A stretch of DNA of 64,000 nucleotides from Sorangium aterium. Lineage in GTDB: Bacteria; Myxococcota_A; Polyangia; Polyangiales; Polyangiaceae. The DNA is taken from NCBI RefSeq assembly GCF_028368935.1, contig NZ_JAQNDK010000003.1, positions 62,001 to 126,000 of the forward strand. Direction: 5' to 3'. Position numbers and translations under genes: made by a program. Shown here piece by piece: positions 49,036 to 58,500 of the stretch (the first letter of the stretch is position 1; each line of letters begins with the position of its first letter). The notes beneath the pieces were generated by a model that had not been told where the DNA came from, did no database searches, and was given only the letters and a program-made list of their open reading frames with translations.

Positions 49036-50085
49036 ATGCGAGGGAAGCACCTGGGCCGTTGGGGGCGCGCCGTCGCGGCCGCGCTCGGCGTGGGGCTCGC
49101 GGCGGGCGCGGCCGCGGCCCAGCCGGCGCGCTCCGCGCCCGCAAAGGCGCCGCCCGCAAAGGCGCCGCCCGCAGCGACGCCGCCCGCAGCGACGCCGCCC
49201 GCGCCGCCCGCGGAGACGCCGCTCGCGGAGTCGCTGACCGGGATGGCCAGGGCCGAGCACGGGGCGGGCGCGGCGCTGTTCGACGACGGCGACTACGCGG
49301 GCGCGCTCGCGCGGTACGAGCGCGCCTACGAGCTGTCGCGCGATCACCGGCTCCTCTGGAAGATCGCGCTCTGCCAGAAGAACCTGCGGCGCTACGCGTC
49401 GATGCTCGCGACGCTGCGCCGGCTGGAGGCCGAGGGGGGCGCCGCGCTGTCGGCGCGCGACAGGCAGGACATCGCCGATCTGCTCAAGGCCGCCGGGATC
49501 TTCGTGTCCCTCCTCGCGATCACGGCGAGCGAGCCGGGGGCCGCGGTGTTCGTGGACGAGGAGCGGGTCGGGACGACGCCGCTCGCCGCGCCGGTGCCGA
49601 TCGACATCGGCGAGCGCCGCATCCGCGTGTCGAAGCCCGGCTTCGTCGATTTCGTCCGCCAGGTGAAGGTCGTGGGCGGCGACAGCGTCGCGCTCGTGGT
49701 GCAGCTCGACCGGGCGGTGCACCGGGGGCGGCTCGCCATCGCGGCGGGGCAGGACGATCTCATCGCGATCGACGGCAAGGTGGTGGGCAAGGGCCGCTGG
49801 GAGGGCTCGGTGCAGAGCGGGACCCACGCGCTGCGGGTGACGGCGCCGGGGATGGCGCCGCACGAGGCGCAGATCCTGGTCCGCGACGACGAGCGCCGCC
49901 GGATCGACGTGTCGCTGGAGCGCGCCGCGCAGCGGGGCGGCGCGAGCAAGTGGCTCTGGATCGGCGGCGGCGCGGCGATCTTCGCGGGCGCGCTCGTCGC
50001 GGGCGCGCTGCTCTTCGAGCCGGGGACGCCGGTGGAGCAGGGCAGCCTGGGCACGGTCCCGCTCAGCTTCGGAGGGAGACGTTGA
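49036..50085 (+). CDS. Secreted TPR/PEGA-domain protein (copy 2)
   Basis: The 349-residue protein starts at ATG 49036, five bases after AAGGAG. It is a clear paralogue of the protein at 41797. It has a signal-like segment, a Pro/Ala repeat stretch (AKAPPAKAPPAATPPAATPP), a TPR-like region (AALFDDGDYAGALARYERAYELS), the same LLWKIALCQKNLRRYA motif, PEGA beta modules (ASEPGAAVFVDEERVGTTPL and QSGTHALRVTAPGMA) and a C-terminal membrane segment near 310. The stop overlaps the ATG of the next lipoprotein gene (TGATG). Unlike copy 1, it is not preceded by a kinase gene. Confidence 0.83.
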   Translation: MRGKHLGRWGRAVAAALGVGLAAGAAAAQPARSAPAKAPPAKAPPAATPPAATPPAPPAETPLAESLTGMARAEHGAGAALFDDGDYAGALARYERAYELSRDHRLLWKIALCQKNLRRYASMLATLRRLEAEGGAALSARDRQDIADLLKAAGIFVSLLAITASEPGAAVFVDEERVGTTPLAAPVPIDIGERRIRVSKPGFVDFVRQVKVVGGDSVALVVQLDRAVHRGRLAIAAGQDDLIAIDGKVVGKGRWEGSVQSGTHALRVTAPGMAPHEAQILVRDDERRRIDVSLERAAQRGGASKWLWIGGGAAIFAGALVAGALLFEPGTPVEQGSLGTVPLSFGGRR

Positions 50086-52052
50086 TGCGGATGAAACGGA
50101 CGAAGCGGACCAGGTCGATGTCGGCGGCGGTGTGGCTCTCGCTCGCCGCGGCGGCTGGGCTCTCGGCCTGCGGCGGGGAGAAGGGGCAGCTCATGGTCGT
50201 CTTCCAGACGGACATGTCGCTGCCGAAGGACATCGATACGGTCCGGATCGAGGCGACGCTCGACGGGTCCGTCGTCTACGACGAGACGTTCGAGCGGCTC
50301 GGGAGCGACGGGTCGATCCGCCTTCCGGCGACGCTGGGCTTCCTCACGCCCGACGAGCCGTCGCAGGCGCTCCGGGTGCGCGTCATCGCCAGCCGCGGCG
50401 GGAAGGACGGGGTGCGCCTGCTCCGCGAGGTGCTGACGACCGTGCCCGAGGGGCGCACGGCGACGCTGCACATGCCCATCCAGTTCCTGTGCGACGGCTC
50501 GGCCGAGGTCGAGCGCGACGCGCAGGGCAACGCGCTGCGCGACGCGGACGGCAACGTGCTCGTCAAGAACAGCTGTCCCGAGGGCCAGAGCTGCGTCGCG
50601 GGCTCGTGCGTGCCGCGCGAGGTCGACTCGCGCGAGCTGCCCGATTACGAGGCCGTGGCCGTGTTCGGCGGCGGGTCGGGCGACGGCGACGGGCTCTGCT
50701 TCGACACCCTGCGGTGCTTCGCCGCCGCCGCGTCGGCGCCGGTCGATCTCGAGGCGTTCGCCGCGGACGGCACCGTCTGTCGGGCCGCCGCCCCGAGCGG
50801 CGACGTGAACGTCGCGCTGCTCACGCAGGGCGGCGGCATCTGCGGCGAGAGCGCGTGCTTCGTGCCGCTCGACGCGGAGAGCGACGCGGGCTTCCGGGTG
50901 GAGGAGGGCAACGTGCTCCGGCTGCCCGTCGAGGTGTGCAGGCGCGCGCAGAGCGGCAAGCTCGCGGGGCTCGCGATCGTAGCCGCGGGCGAGGGGAAGT
51001 GCCGCAGGAAGGGGACGGACCTGCCGACGTGCGGCCCGTGGTCGGCGCTGCAGGGCGGCGAGTCCACGGTGCCCGACGCGTCGGCGCCCGTCCCCGTGGC
51101 GGTGGCGCAGGTCCACCCGGTGTCGCTGCAGGTGGCGGCGGGCGGCGTGACGTGGATCGCGGGCGCCACGTTCGACGGGGAGGGGATGGCCCAGGAGGAC
51201 GGGGAGCTGAAGACGGCGCCCGTCGACGGCGGGGAGCCGCTGATCCTCGGCGCGACGCAGGCCTCGCCGCGGGATCTCGCGATCGACGAGGCGCGGCAGG
51301 TGGCCTTCTGGACGAACGCGGAGGACGGCACGCTGAGGGTGGTCCCGCTCGCGGGCGGCGAGCCGCGGGTGCTGCTCGCCGATCTGGAGCAGCCCGAGGG
51401 GCTCGCGCTCTCGGGCGGCGCGCTCTCGTGGACCGAGCTCTGGGGAGGCGGCGTGTTCCGGGCGCAGCTGAGCGGCAGCGGCGCGGAGGTCGAGCTCGGC
51501 GCGCCGGAGGAGCTGACGCCGACCGGCACGGCGTTCTCGTCGCCCTACCGCGTGGCCAGCGCGGGGGACACCGTGTGCTGGACGTACCAGGGCACGCTGG
51601 GCAGGACCGACGGGGCGGTGGCGTGCCGCGTGGGCGAGGCCTCGGTGACGATCGCGGCGGAGCAGCTCACGCCGCGCGAGATCGCGCTCGACGTGGACGG
51701 GGAGGGGAACGCGGCGGCTGTCTACTGGGCGAGCTTCGAGGGCGGCAGCGTCTTCCGGGCGGATCTGAGCGGGGCGGAGGTCGGCGCGCCCGAGGAGATC
51801 GCGTCGGATCAGGGCCAGCTGAACGGCCTCGCTGTGGACGAGGGGCACGTGTACTGGACGCGGCGCGACGCGGGGACGGTCGTGCGCATGCCGAAGGGCG
51901 GCGGCGAGCAGGAGGTGCTGGCCTCGGGGCAGGCGCGGCCGGGCGACATCGCTGTGGACGAGGCGACCGTCTACTGGATCAACGAGGGATCGCCGGACGG
52001 CAGCGACGGCGCGCCGGTGAAGGACGGGGCGGTGCTGAAGCGCGCGAAGTGA
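50085..52052 (+). CDS. Lipoprotein with Cys-rich domain and beta-propeller
   Basis: The 655-residue protein has a lipoprotein signal ending at Cys29 (GLSACG). The first half (to about residue 325) is a paralogue of the 302-residue protein at 42903, with the same order including CPEGQSCVAGSCV. The second half (about 345-650) is a six- to seven-bladed beta-propeller of the NHL/SMP-30-like type (RDLAIDEARQVAFWTN, LAVDEGHVYWTRRDAG, DIAVDEATVYWINEG), repeating about every 45-50 residues. Propellers often bind glycans or proteins. ATG at 50085 overlaps the PEGA stop; an ATG at 50091 is also possible. The fusion of the two halves is the notable feature. Confidence 0.8.
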   Translation: MRMKRTKRTRSMSAAVWLSLAAAAGLSACGGEKGQLMVVFQTDMSLPKDIDTVRIEATLDGSVVYDETFERLGSDGSIRLPATLGFLTPDEPSQALRVRVIASRGGKDGVRLLREVLTTVPEGRTATLHMPIQFLCDGSAEVERDAQGNALRDADGNVLVKNSCPEGQSCVAGSCVPREVDSRELPDYEAVAVFGGGSGDGDGLCFDTLRCFAAAASAPVDLEAFAADGTVCRAAAPSGDVNVALLTQGGGICGESACFVPLDAESDAGFRVEEGNVLRLPVEVCRRAQSGKLAGLAIVAAGEGKCRRKGTDLPTCGPWSALQGGESTVPDASAPVPVAVAQVHPVSLQVAAGGVTWIAGATFDGEGMAQEDGELKTAPVDGGEPLILGATQASPRDLAIDEARQVAFWTNAEDGTLRVVPLAGGEPRVLLADLEQPEGLALSGGALSWTELWGGGVFRAQLSGSGAEVELGAPEELTPTGTAFSSPYRVASAGDTVCWTYQGTLGRTDGAVACRVGEASVTIAAEQLTPREIALDVDGEGNAAAVYWASFEGGSVFRADLSGAEVGAPEEIASDQGQLNGLAVDEGHVYWTRRDAGTVVRMPKGGGEQEVLASGQARPGDIAVDEATVYWINEGSPDGSDGAPVKDGAVLKRAK

Positions 52053-52116
52053 CGGGGGCGGCGGCGAGCGCAGGGGGCGGCGCCGCGCCGTCTGCGCGCT
52101 CGCCGCCGCGTGTGCT

Positions 52117-53010
52117 ATGGGCCGATCCGTGAAACGCACGGCGCTTCTCCTGTTCGCCCTCGCGCTCCCCGCGTGCGGATCGAGCTACGCACAGCAGGGC
52201 CCGAGCGACACGCTCCGGGCCTACGCGCAGGCGCTCCAGGAGGGGCGCGTCGACGCGGCGTACCGGCTGCTCTCGGACGAGGCCAAGCGGTCGATGTCGC
52301 TCGAGGCCTTCCGGCGCGCGGTGCGGGACAACCCGGACGACGCGCTCGAGATCGCCCGCGCCATCGCGCGGCCCGCGGCCGATCCGGTGGTGACCGCGAC
52401 GGTCACCATGCCGAACGGCGAGGAGCTCCTGCTCGTCTTCGAGGGCGGCCGCTGGCGGCTCGACGCGGCGGCGGTCGATCTCTACGGTCAGGCGACGCCC
52501 CGGCAGGCGCTGGTGGGGTTCCTGCGGGCCTTCGAGCGGCGACGCTACGACGTGATCATGCGCTACGTTCCCGACGCCGAGCGGGAAGGCCTCGTCGAGC
52601 CCGCAGGCGCTGCGCCCGACGAGGTGGGCGCGCCCGCCGAGGCGAGCTCCGCGCGGGGTGGCGAGAGCCCGGCGCAGCCCGCCGGATCTGGAGCCGCGCC
52701 GCCCGGCGCGGGAGCCGGACCTGGAGCCGCGCCGCCCGGCGCGGGAGCTGACGCGGCGCAGAAGCCGGGCGGTCGGCCCGGGACGGTCAAGGCCGCGGCC
52801 GACGCGGGGCAGCTCACGCCCGAGAAGCTGAAGAGCGCCTGGGAGGGGCCGCAGAAGGAGCAGATCAACCGGGTCGTCCAGGCGATCAAGGCGGCGCTGC
52901 CGACCGCGACCATCGAGGAGACGGGGGACAGCGCGTCGATGGCCTACGGCGCCGGCGGTACGGTCGCTTTCACGCGCGAGCACGGGGTCTGGAAGATCAA
53001 GGACTTCTAG
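52117..53010 (+). CDS. Lipoprotein with low-complexity linker, function unknown
   Basis: The 297-residue protein begins with a lipoprotein signal (LLLFALALPAC, Cys20). A domain of about 110 residues, YAQALQEGRVDAAYRLLSD through WRLDAAAVDLYG, resembles the NTF2-like/DUF4878 fold used by small secreted or lipid-binding proteins. A second related-looking portion follows (ALVGFLRAFERRRYD). The middle carries a Gly/Ala/Pro linker with a 33-base direct repeat (52688 and 52721). The C-terminal part (RVVQAIKAALPTATIEETGDS to WKIKDF) is a short beta domain. A GTG at 52129 is an alternative start. It is upstream of lon on the same strand, 52 bases away. Confidence 0.55.
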   Translation: MGRSVKRTALLLFALALPACGSSYAQQGPSDTLRAYAQALQEGRVDAAYRLLSDEAKRSMSLEAFRRAVRDNPDDALEIARAIARPAADPVVTATVTMPNGEELLLVFEGGRWRLDAAAVDLYGQATPRQALVGFLRAFERRRYDVIMRYVPDAEREGLVEPAGAAPDEVGAPAEASSARGGESPAQPAGSGAAPPGAGAGPGAAPPGAGADAAQKPGGRPGTVKAAADAGQLTPEKLKSAWEGPQKEQINRVVQAIKAALPTATIEETGDSASMAYGAGGTVAFTREHGVWKIKDF

Positions 53011-53062
53011 CGGCGCGCCCGCGTCATGGCTTCGAGAAGAGCGCTGTACTAGGGTTGTCTGC

Positions 53063-55480
53063 ATGCCGACCGGCGATCCTTCTTCGCGAACGCCTCCCTC
53101 GCCCGACGCGGATAGCGTCCCGATCCTCCCGCTGCGCAACTCGGTGCTGTTCCCGATGTCGGTCGTGCCGATCAACGTCGGCCGGCCGCGGAGCGTGCGC
53201 CTTGTCGAGGATCTCCTCGGCCGCGAGCGCGCGCTGGTCGGCGTGATCAGCCAGAGGTCGCCCGACGTGGACGAGCCCACGTTCAAGGAGCTCTACGCCG
53301 TCGGGACCGTCGCGCGCGTGGTGAAGGTCATCCGGCTCGGCCCGAACAACTACTCGGTCGTGCTGAACGGGCTCGGCCGCTTCCGGGTGAAGTCGGCCTT
53401 CTCGCTGGAGCCGTACATGCGCGCGCGGATCGAGCGCATCCCGGAGTCGCTCGTGCGCGACGTGGAGCTCGAGGCGCTCGGCGCCGGCCTGCGCGAGGCG
53501 ACGCGCGAGGTGCTCGGCCTGATGCCGAACCTGCCGCGCGACACGGCGGGCATCCTCGACAACGTGCGTGAGCCGGGCGCGCTCGCCGATCTGATCGCCT
53601 CGAACTTCCCGCAGGCGCAGGCCTCGGTCGGCGACAAGCAGGAGATCCTCGAGGCGTTCGACGTGAAGGCGCGCGTCCGCCTCGTGCTCGCGATGGTCGG
53701 CCGCCAGCTCGAGGTGCTGCGGGTCAAGAAGGAGATCTCCTCCATGGTGCAGGAGGAGATGGGCAAGTCGCAGCGCGAGTACATCCTCCGGCAGCAGATG
53801 AAGTCGATCAAGGAGGAGCTCGGCGAGGGCGGCGACGACGACGAGATCGAGGAGCTCCGCGAGCGCATCCGGCGCGCCAAGGTGCCGGCGGAGGTCGACA
53901 AGGTGGTCCGCAAGCAGCTCAGCCGGCTGCGCTCGATGGCGCAGCAGTCGGCCGAGTTCAACGTGACCAAGACGTACCTCGAGTGGATCGCGGATCTGCC
54001 GTGGTCCAAGACGACGGTGGACAAGCTGAGCGTCGAGAGCGTGCGGCGCTGCCTCGACGAGGATCACCTCGGGCTGGAGAAGGTGAAGAAGCGGATCGTC
54101 GAGTACTCGGCGATCCGGCAGCTCCGCACGGACAAGAAGGGGCCGATCCTGCTCTTCATCGGGCCGCCCGGCGTCGGCAAGACGTCGCTCGGCAAGTCGA
54201 TCGCGCGCAGCATGGGGCGCCGCTACGAGCGGATCGCGCTCGGCGGCGTGCGCGACGAGGCGGAGATCCGCGGGCACCGGCGCACGTACGTGGGCGCGCT
54301 GCCCGGGCGCATCCTGCAGGCGCTGAAGAAGGCGGGCACCAAGAACCCGGTGCTCGTGCTCGACGAGGTCGACAAGATGGGCGTCGACCTGCGCGGCGAT
54401 CCGGCGGCGGCGCTCCTCGAGGTGCTCGATCCGGAGCAGAACTCGACGTTCCAGGACCACTACCTCGACCTGCCGTTCGATCTGTCGCAGGTGATGTTCC
54501 TCGCGACCGCGAACAACTGGGACGGCATCCCGGGGCCGCTCGTCGACCGCATGGAGGTCATCGAGGTGCCCGGCTACACGCGGACCGACAAGCTGGGGAT
54601 CGCGCGGGAGTTCCTGGTGCCGAAGCAGCTGTCGGCGCACGGTCTCACGGACGAGCGCCTGGAGTTCACGGAGCCGGGCATCGAGGCGGTCGTCGACCAC
54701 TACACGCGCGAGGCGGGCGTGCGCGGCCTGGAGCGGCAGATCGCGGCGGTGTGCCGCGCGACGGCGGTGAAGGTCGCCGAGGGCCACGACGTGCGCGAGG
54801 TGGCGACGCCCGAGCACGTGGAGCAGGTGCTCGGCCCGCACAAGCACCGCCCCGAGATCGCCGAGCGGACGCTCCAGCCCGGGGTCGCGACCGGCCTCGC
54901 GTGGACGCCGGCGGGCGGCGAGATCCTCTTCATCGAGGCGACGAAGATGCCGGGCAAGGGCAACGTGGTGCTCACCGGCAACATGCGGAACGTGATGCAG
55001 GAGTCGGCGAGCACGGCGGTGAGCTTCGTGCGCAGCAAGGCCGATCGGCTGCACCTCGATCCGGAGTGGCTCAAGGAGATCGATCTGCACGTGCACATCC
55101 CGCAGCACGGCACGCCGAAGGACGGGCCGAGCGCGGGCGTGACGATGTTCGCGGCGGTGGCGTCGCTGCTGCTGGGGGCGTCGGTGCGCAGCGACGTCGC
55201 GATGACGGGGGAGATCTCGCTGCGCGGGCGGGTGATGCCGGTCGGGGGGGTCAAGGAGAAGCTGCTCGCGGCCCACCGCGCCGGGATCCGGCACGTGCTC
55301 ATCCCGGCGAAGAACCGGCGTGACCTCGAGGACGTGCCGCAGGACGTCAAGGATCAGATCAAGATCACGATGGTGTCGTCGATGGAGGAGATCCTGCCGA
55401 TCGTGCTGGAGCCGCCGCGGCGCGCTCCGGCGCAGAGCGCGTCGCCGGAGGAGATCGAGGAGCAGGCGGGGGCGCAGTAG
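53063..55480 (+). CDS. lon: ATP-dependent protease Lon
   Basis: The 805-residue protein degrades misfolded and regulatory proteins in the cytosol as a hexamer. Domains are in order: N-terminal substrate-binding LON domain (LPLRNSVLFPMSV near residue 20), AAA+ with Walker A GPPGVGKT (367-374) and Walker B VLVLDEVDKM, and protease domain with Ser690 in KDGPSAGVTM and the catalytic Lys at about 733 in VKEK. Length matches bacterial LonA. The ATG at 53063 gives a short disordered lead before the domain. It is one base composition class with its neighbours, and there is no sign of transfer. In myxobacteria a Lon paralogue (BsgA) is needed for development, so a regulatory role is plausible. It is convergent with addA. 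Confidence 0.96.
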   Translation: MPTGDPSSRTPPSPDADSVPILPLRNSVLFPMSVVPINVGRPRSVRLVEDLLGRERALVGVISQRSPDVDEPTFKELYAVGTVARVVKVIRLGPNNYSVVLNGLGRFRVKSAFSLEPYMRARIERIPESLVRDVELEALGAGLREATREVLGLMPNLPRDTAGILDNVREPGALADLIASNFPQAQASVGDKQEILEAFDVKARVRLVLAMVGRQLEVLRVKKEISSMVQEEMGKSQREYILRQQMKSIKEELGEGGDDDEIEELRERIRRAKVPAEVDKVVRKQLSRLRSMAQQSAEFNVTKTYLEWIADLPWSKTTVDKLSVESVRRCLDEDHLGLEKVKKRIVEYSAIRQLRTDKKGPILLFIGPPGVGKTSLGKSIARSMGRRYERIALGGVRDEAEIRGHRRTYVGALPGRILQALKKAGTKNPVLVLDEVDKMGVDLRGDPAAALLEVLDPEQNSTFQDHYLDLPFDLSQVMFLATANNWDGIPGPLVDRMEVIEVPGYTRTDKLGIAREFLVPKQLSAHGLTDERLEFTEPGIEAVVDHYTREAGVRGLERQIAAVCRATAVKVAEGHDVREVATPEHVEQVLGPHKHRPEIAERTLQPGVATGLAWTPAGGEILFIEATKMPGKGNVVLTGNMRNVMQESASTAVSFVRSKADRLHLDPEWLKEIDLHVHIPQHGTPKDGPSAGVTMFAAVASLLLGASVRSDVAMTGEISLRGRVMPVGGVKEKLLAAHRAGIRHVLIPAKNRRDLEDVPQDVKDQIKITMVSSMEEILPIVLEPPRRAPAQSASPEEIEEQAGAQ

Positions 55481-55544
55481 GAGAGAGGTCGTCGAGGGCC
55501 TTACCGTCGTCTGTCGATGGGGGGTTGGGGGTTGGGGGGGCGCG
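55481..55544. other. Convergent gap with a G-quadruplex-like tract
   Basis: The lon and addA-like genes converge here. Three runs of G (6, 5 and 7 bases at 55519-55524, 55527-55531 and 55534-55540) are separated by TT. The G7 run could supply the fourth run, so a G-quadruplex on the plus strand is possible. Confidence 0.55.
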
Positions 55545-58500
55545 CTAGCCGTGGCAGGCGCGCACGAAGCCGCAGCGCAGCTTGCGGCATGCCTCGACCG
55601 GGACGCCGTCGAAGCGATCCTCGGACCTCGCCTCGGCGAAGCGCTCGGCGAGGCGGGCTAGCTCGCGCTCGAACCGCGCGTGCTCGTCGTCGGTGAGGGT
55701 CCCCATGGGGCCCGCGGCAGCGAGCCACACGGGCTCGACCTCGGCGCCGACGAAGAGCACGCCAGCGCGGATGGGGCGGTCGGGGTGACGCCTCCTGAGC
55801 GCGAGCGCGCACGCGCGCAGGCGGAGCTCGTACGGCGAGAGATCCGCGCGGGGGCGCGCGCGCTTGTACTCGACGACGTCGATCTGGCCGCCCGGGTGCA
55901 GGATGGCGAGATCGATGGCGAGCGAGAGCGCGAGCCTCGCGCCGCGCCGCCGTCCCGCGCGCTGGGGCTCGACGTCGAGCACGAGCGCCTCCTCCCGGAG
56001 GAGCGACGCCTCCTCTCCGCGCACCTGGCGCGCGTAAGGGCCGTCCAGGAAGCGCGCGACGCGCTCCGCGGTGCGCAGCACGTCCGGGCCGTGCGGCGGG
56101 AAGCCCTCGAAGGCGAGGCGGGCGGCGACCTCCTCGGCCTCGGTCGGCTCACCCCAGCGCGCGCGAGGCCAGCGCTGGAGCACCCGGTGCACGGCGCGGC
56201 CAGGAGGGCGAGGGTCCGCGCCGTCCTCGAGCTCGACGCGCTCCTCGCCCGGGAGCTCGGGCGGGCCCTCGACGTCGAACAGGCCGAGCTGACCCTCGCC
56301 GGCAGGCTCGCCGATCCCGAGGAGGTGGCGCAGCCGGAAGCGGCGCGGGCACGCCTGGAACGCCGCCAGCGACGCCGCCGCGACCAGCACGGTCTGCGCG
56401 CGCGCAGGCCCCGTCGCCGGCGGCGCACGGGGGGCCGGCGCGGCGCGTGCGTACGCGTCGGTGCCGGGCGCGGGCGCCTTCGCCCCGGCGAGCAGCGAGC
56501 TGGCGTCGAGCGTCGTGCGGATGGTGCCGGCCAGCGGCGTGGAGGCCTCGATGTCGACCGCCGCCGCGGTCCGGGGGTCGGCGTCGACCGCCGCCGCGGT
56601 CCCGGGGTCGGCGTCGACCGCCGCCTTCAGCGTGAGCCAGGCCGAGCCGCTCCGCGGCTTCGCCTCGGCGCCGACGAGCACGAGCTCGCGGCGGGCGCGC
56701 GTGATCGCGACGTACGTGAGCCGCTGCCGCTCAGCGCGCTCCCGCGCCCGCACCTCGGCGCGCGCCGCCTGGAGCGCGGGCGTGCTGATGGGCAACGACG
56801 GCCCGCGCGCCGACGCCTCGGCGTCGTGGAGCGAGCCGGTCCGCAGCCGCCCGTCGATCACCTGCACGTAGTGGCGCACGAGCAGCGCGGCAGGCCGGTC
56901 CCCCGCGGCGGGGACGTAGCTCAGGCCAGGCTGGGCCGCGCGGGGCTCCGCGTTGAGATCCAGGAGCACGACGGCCGGGAAATCGAGCCCCTTGCTGGCG
57001 TGGATCGTCGTGAGCCGCACGGCGTCGTCCTCGGGCGAGAAGACGGCGGCCTCGGGCTCGTCCGCCTCGTCGCGGATGCGGCGATCGAGCCAGCGGACGA
57101 AGCTCGCGAGCGAGCCGCCCCGGCGGCGGGCGATCGAGACCAGGCGGTCGACGTTGCCGAGGCGGGCCTGGGCGCGAGGGAGCGCCGCGAGGACGCGGTC
57201 GAGATCGAAGGCGGTGACCGCGGCGCGGATCGCCTCGCCGGGCGTCGAGCGGAGCGCGGCGCGGCGCAGGCCGGCATAGCGGGCGCGGAACGCCTCGAGC
57301 CGCTCGCGATCCCCCGCGGGCAGGCGCGCGAGCGCGGGGAGCGGGCGCCCGTCGTCGAGCTCGGCGTCGTCGGGCGAGGGCGACCGGCCCCCCTGCGCGA
57401 GCGCGGCGGCGGACCAGCGGCCGAGCAACGGGACCGCGAGGCCGCGGCCAGGAGGCGCGAGGAGCGCAAGCGAGGTGTCCGAGAGCGCCACCACCGGGCC
57501 GCGGAGGACGGTCGCCAGGGCGAGGCGATCGCGCGGATCGAGCAGGAGGCGGAGGATCGCGGCCAGATCGCGGACCTCGGCCGCGTCGAAGAGCGCGCGG
57601 CCGGCCACCACGTACGGGATCTCGAGGCGCGCGAGCGCCAGCTCGACGAGCGGGATCGTGCTCCTCCGCCGGGTGAGCACGGCGACGTCGCGGAAGCGCA
57701 GATCGCCGGTCGCGGCGCCGTCGCGGCCTACAGCGCCGTCGCGGCCCGCAGCGCCGTCGCCGCCCGCGCCGCGGACGCGCCGCGCGATGTACGCTGCCGC
57801 GATCAGCGCCTCGCGCAGCTGTCCGCGCGCGTCCCGGACCAGGGCGTCGACCCCGTCCGGAGCGCCGCCGCCGTCGCTGACCAGCACGACGTCCGTCGGG
57901 CCCTCCGCGGCCCTGCCCGGCGCCGCGACGAGGTGCTCCGCCGCGCTGTAGGCGATCTCGAACTCGCGCGGCGGACTTCCAGCCTCGCGCGCTCCCGCGT
58001 CGCCGTCGCCCGCGCCGCCATCGCCCGAGCCGCGATCCTGGGCGAAATCGCGCGCGGAGAAGGCGTTGATGAACGCGAGCAGCTCGGGTGTCGACCGGCG
58101 GCTCTCGCGGAGCGCCACGAAATCGGCGCTCGGATCCGGCGACCAGAGCGCGGGCGCGAGCTCGAGCGCGCGGCCCGCGGCGGCGCCGGCGAGCTCCGCG
58201 CAGACGCGGCAGAAGATGGAGACGTCGGCCCCGCGGAACCCGTAAATGGATTGCTTGCGATCGCCGACGAGGAACAGGCCGTGGCCCGACAGACCGGCCG
58301 CCGTCGGGGCCACGCCGGCCGGGCGCGCGAGGGCGGCGTCGTCCCGCTCGCGCAGGAGGTACACGAGATCGCGCTGCACCGCGCTCGTGTCCTGGAACTC
58401 GTCGACGAGCAGCACGTCGACCGAGCCGCGGACCGCCGCGCCGATCGCCGGATCGTCCCGCAGGCCGTCGCGGGCGGCGCGCAGGAGATCGCCGAACCCG

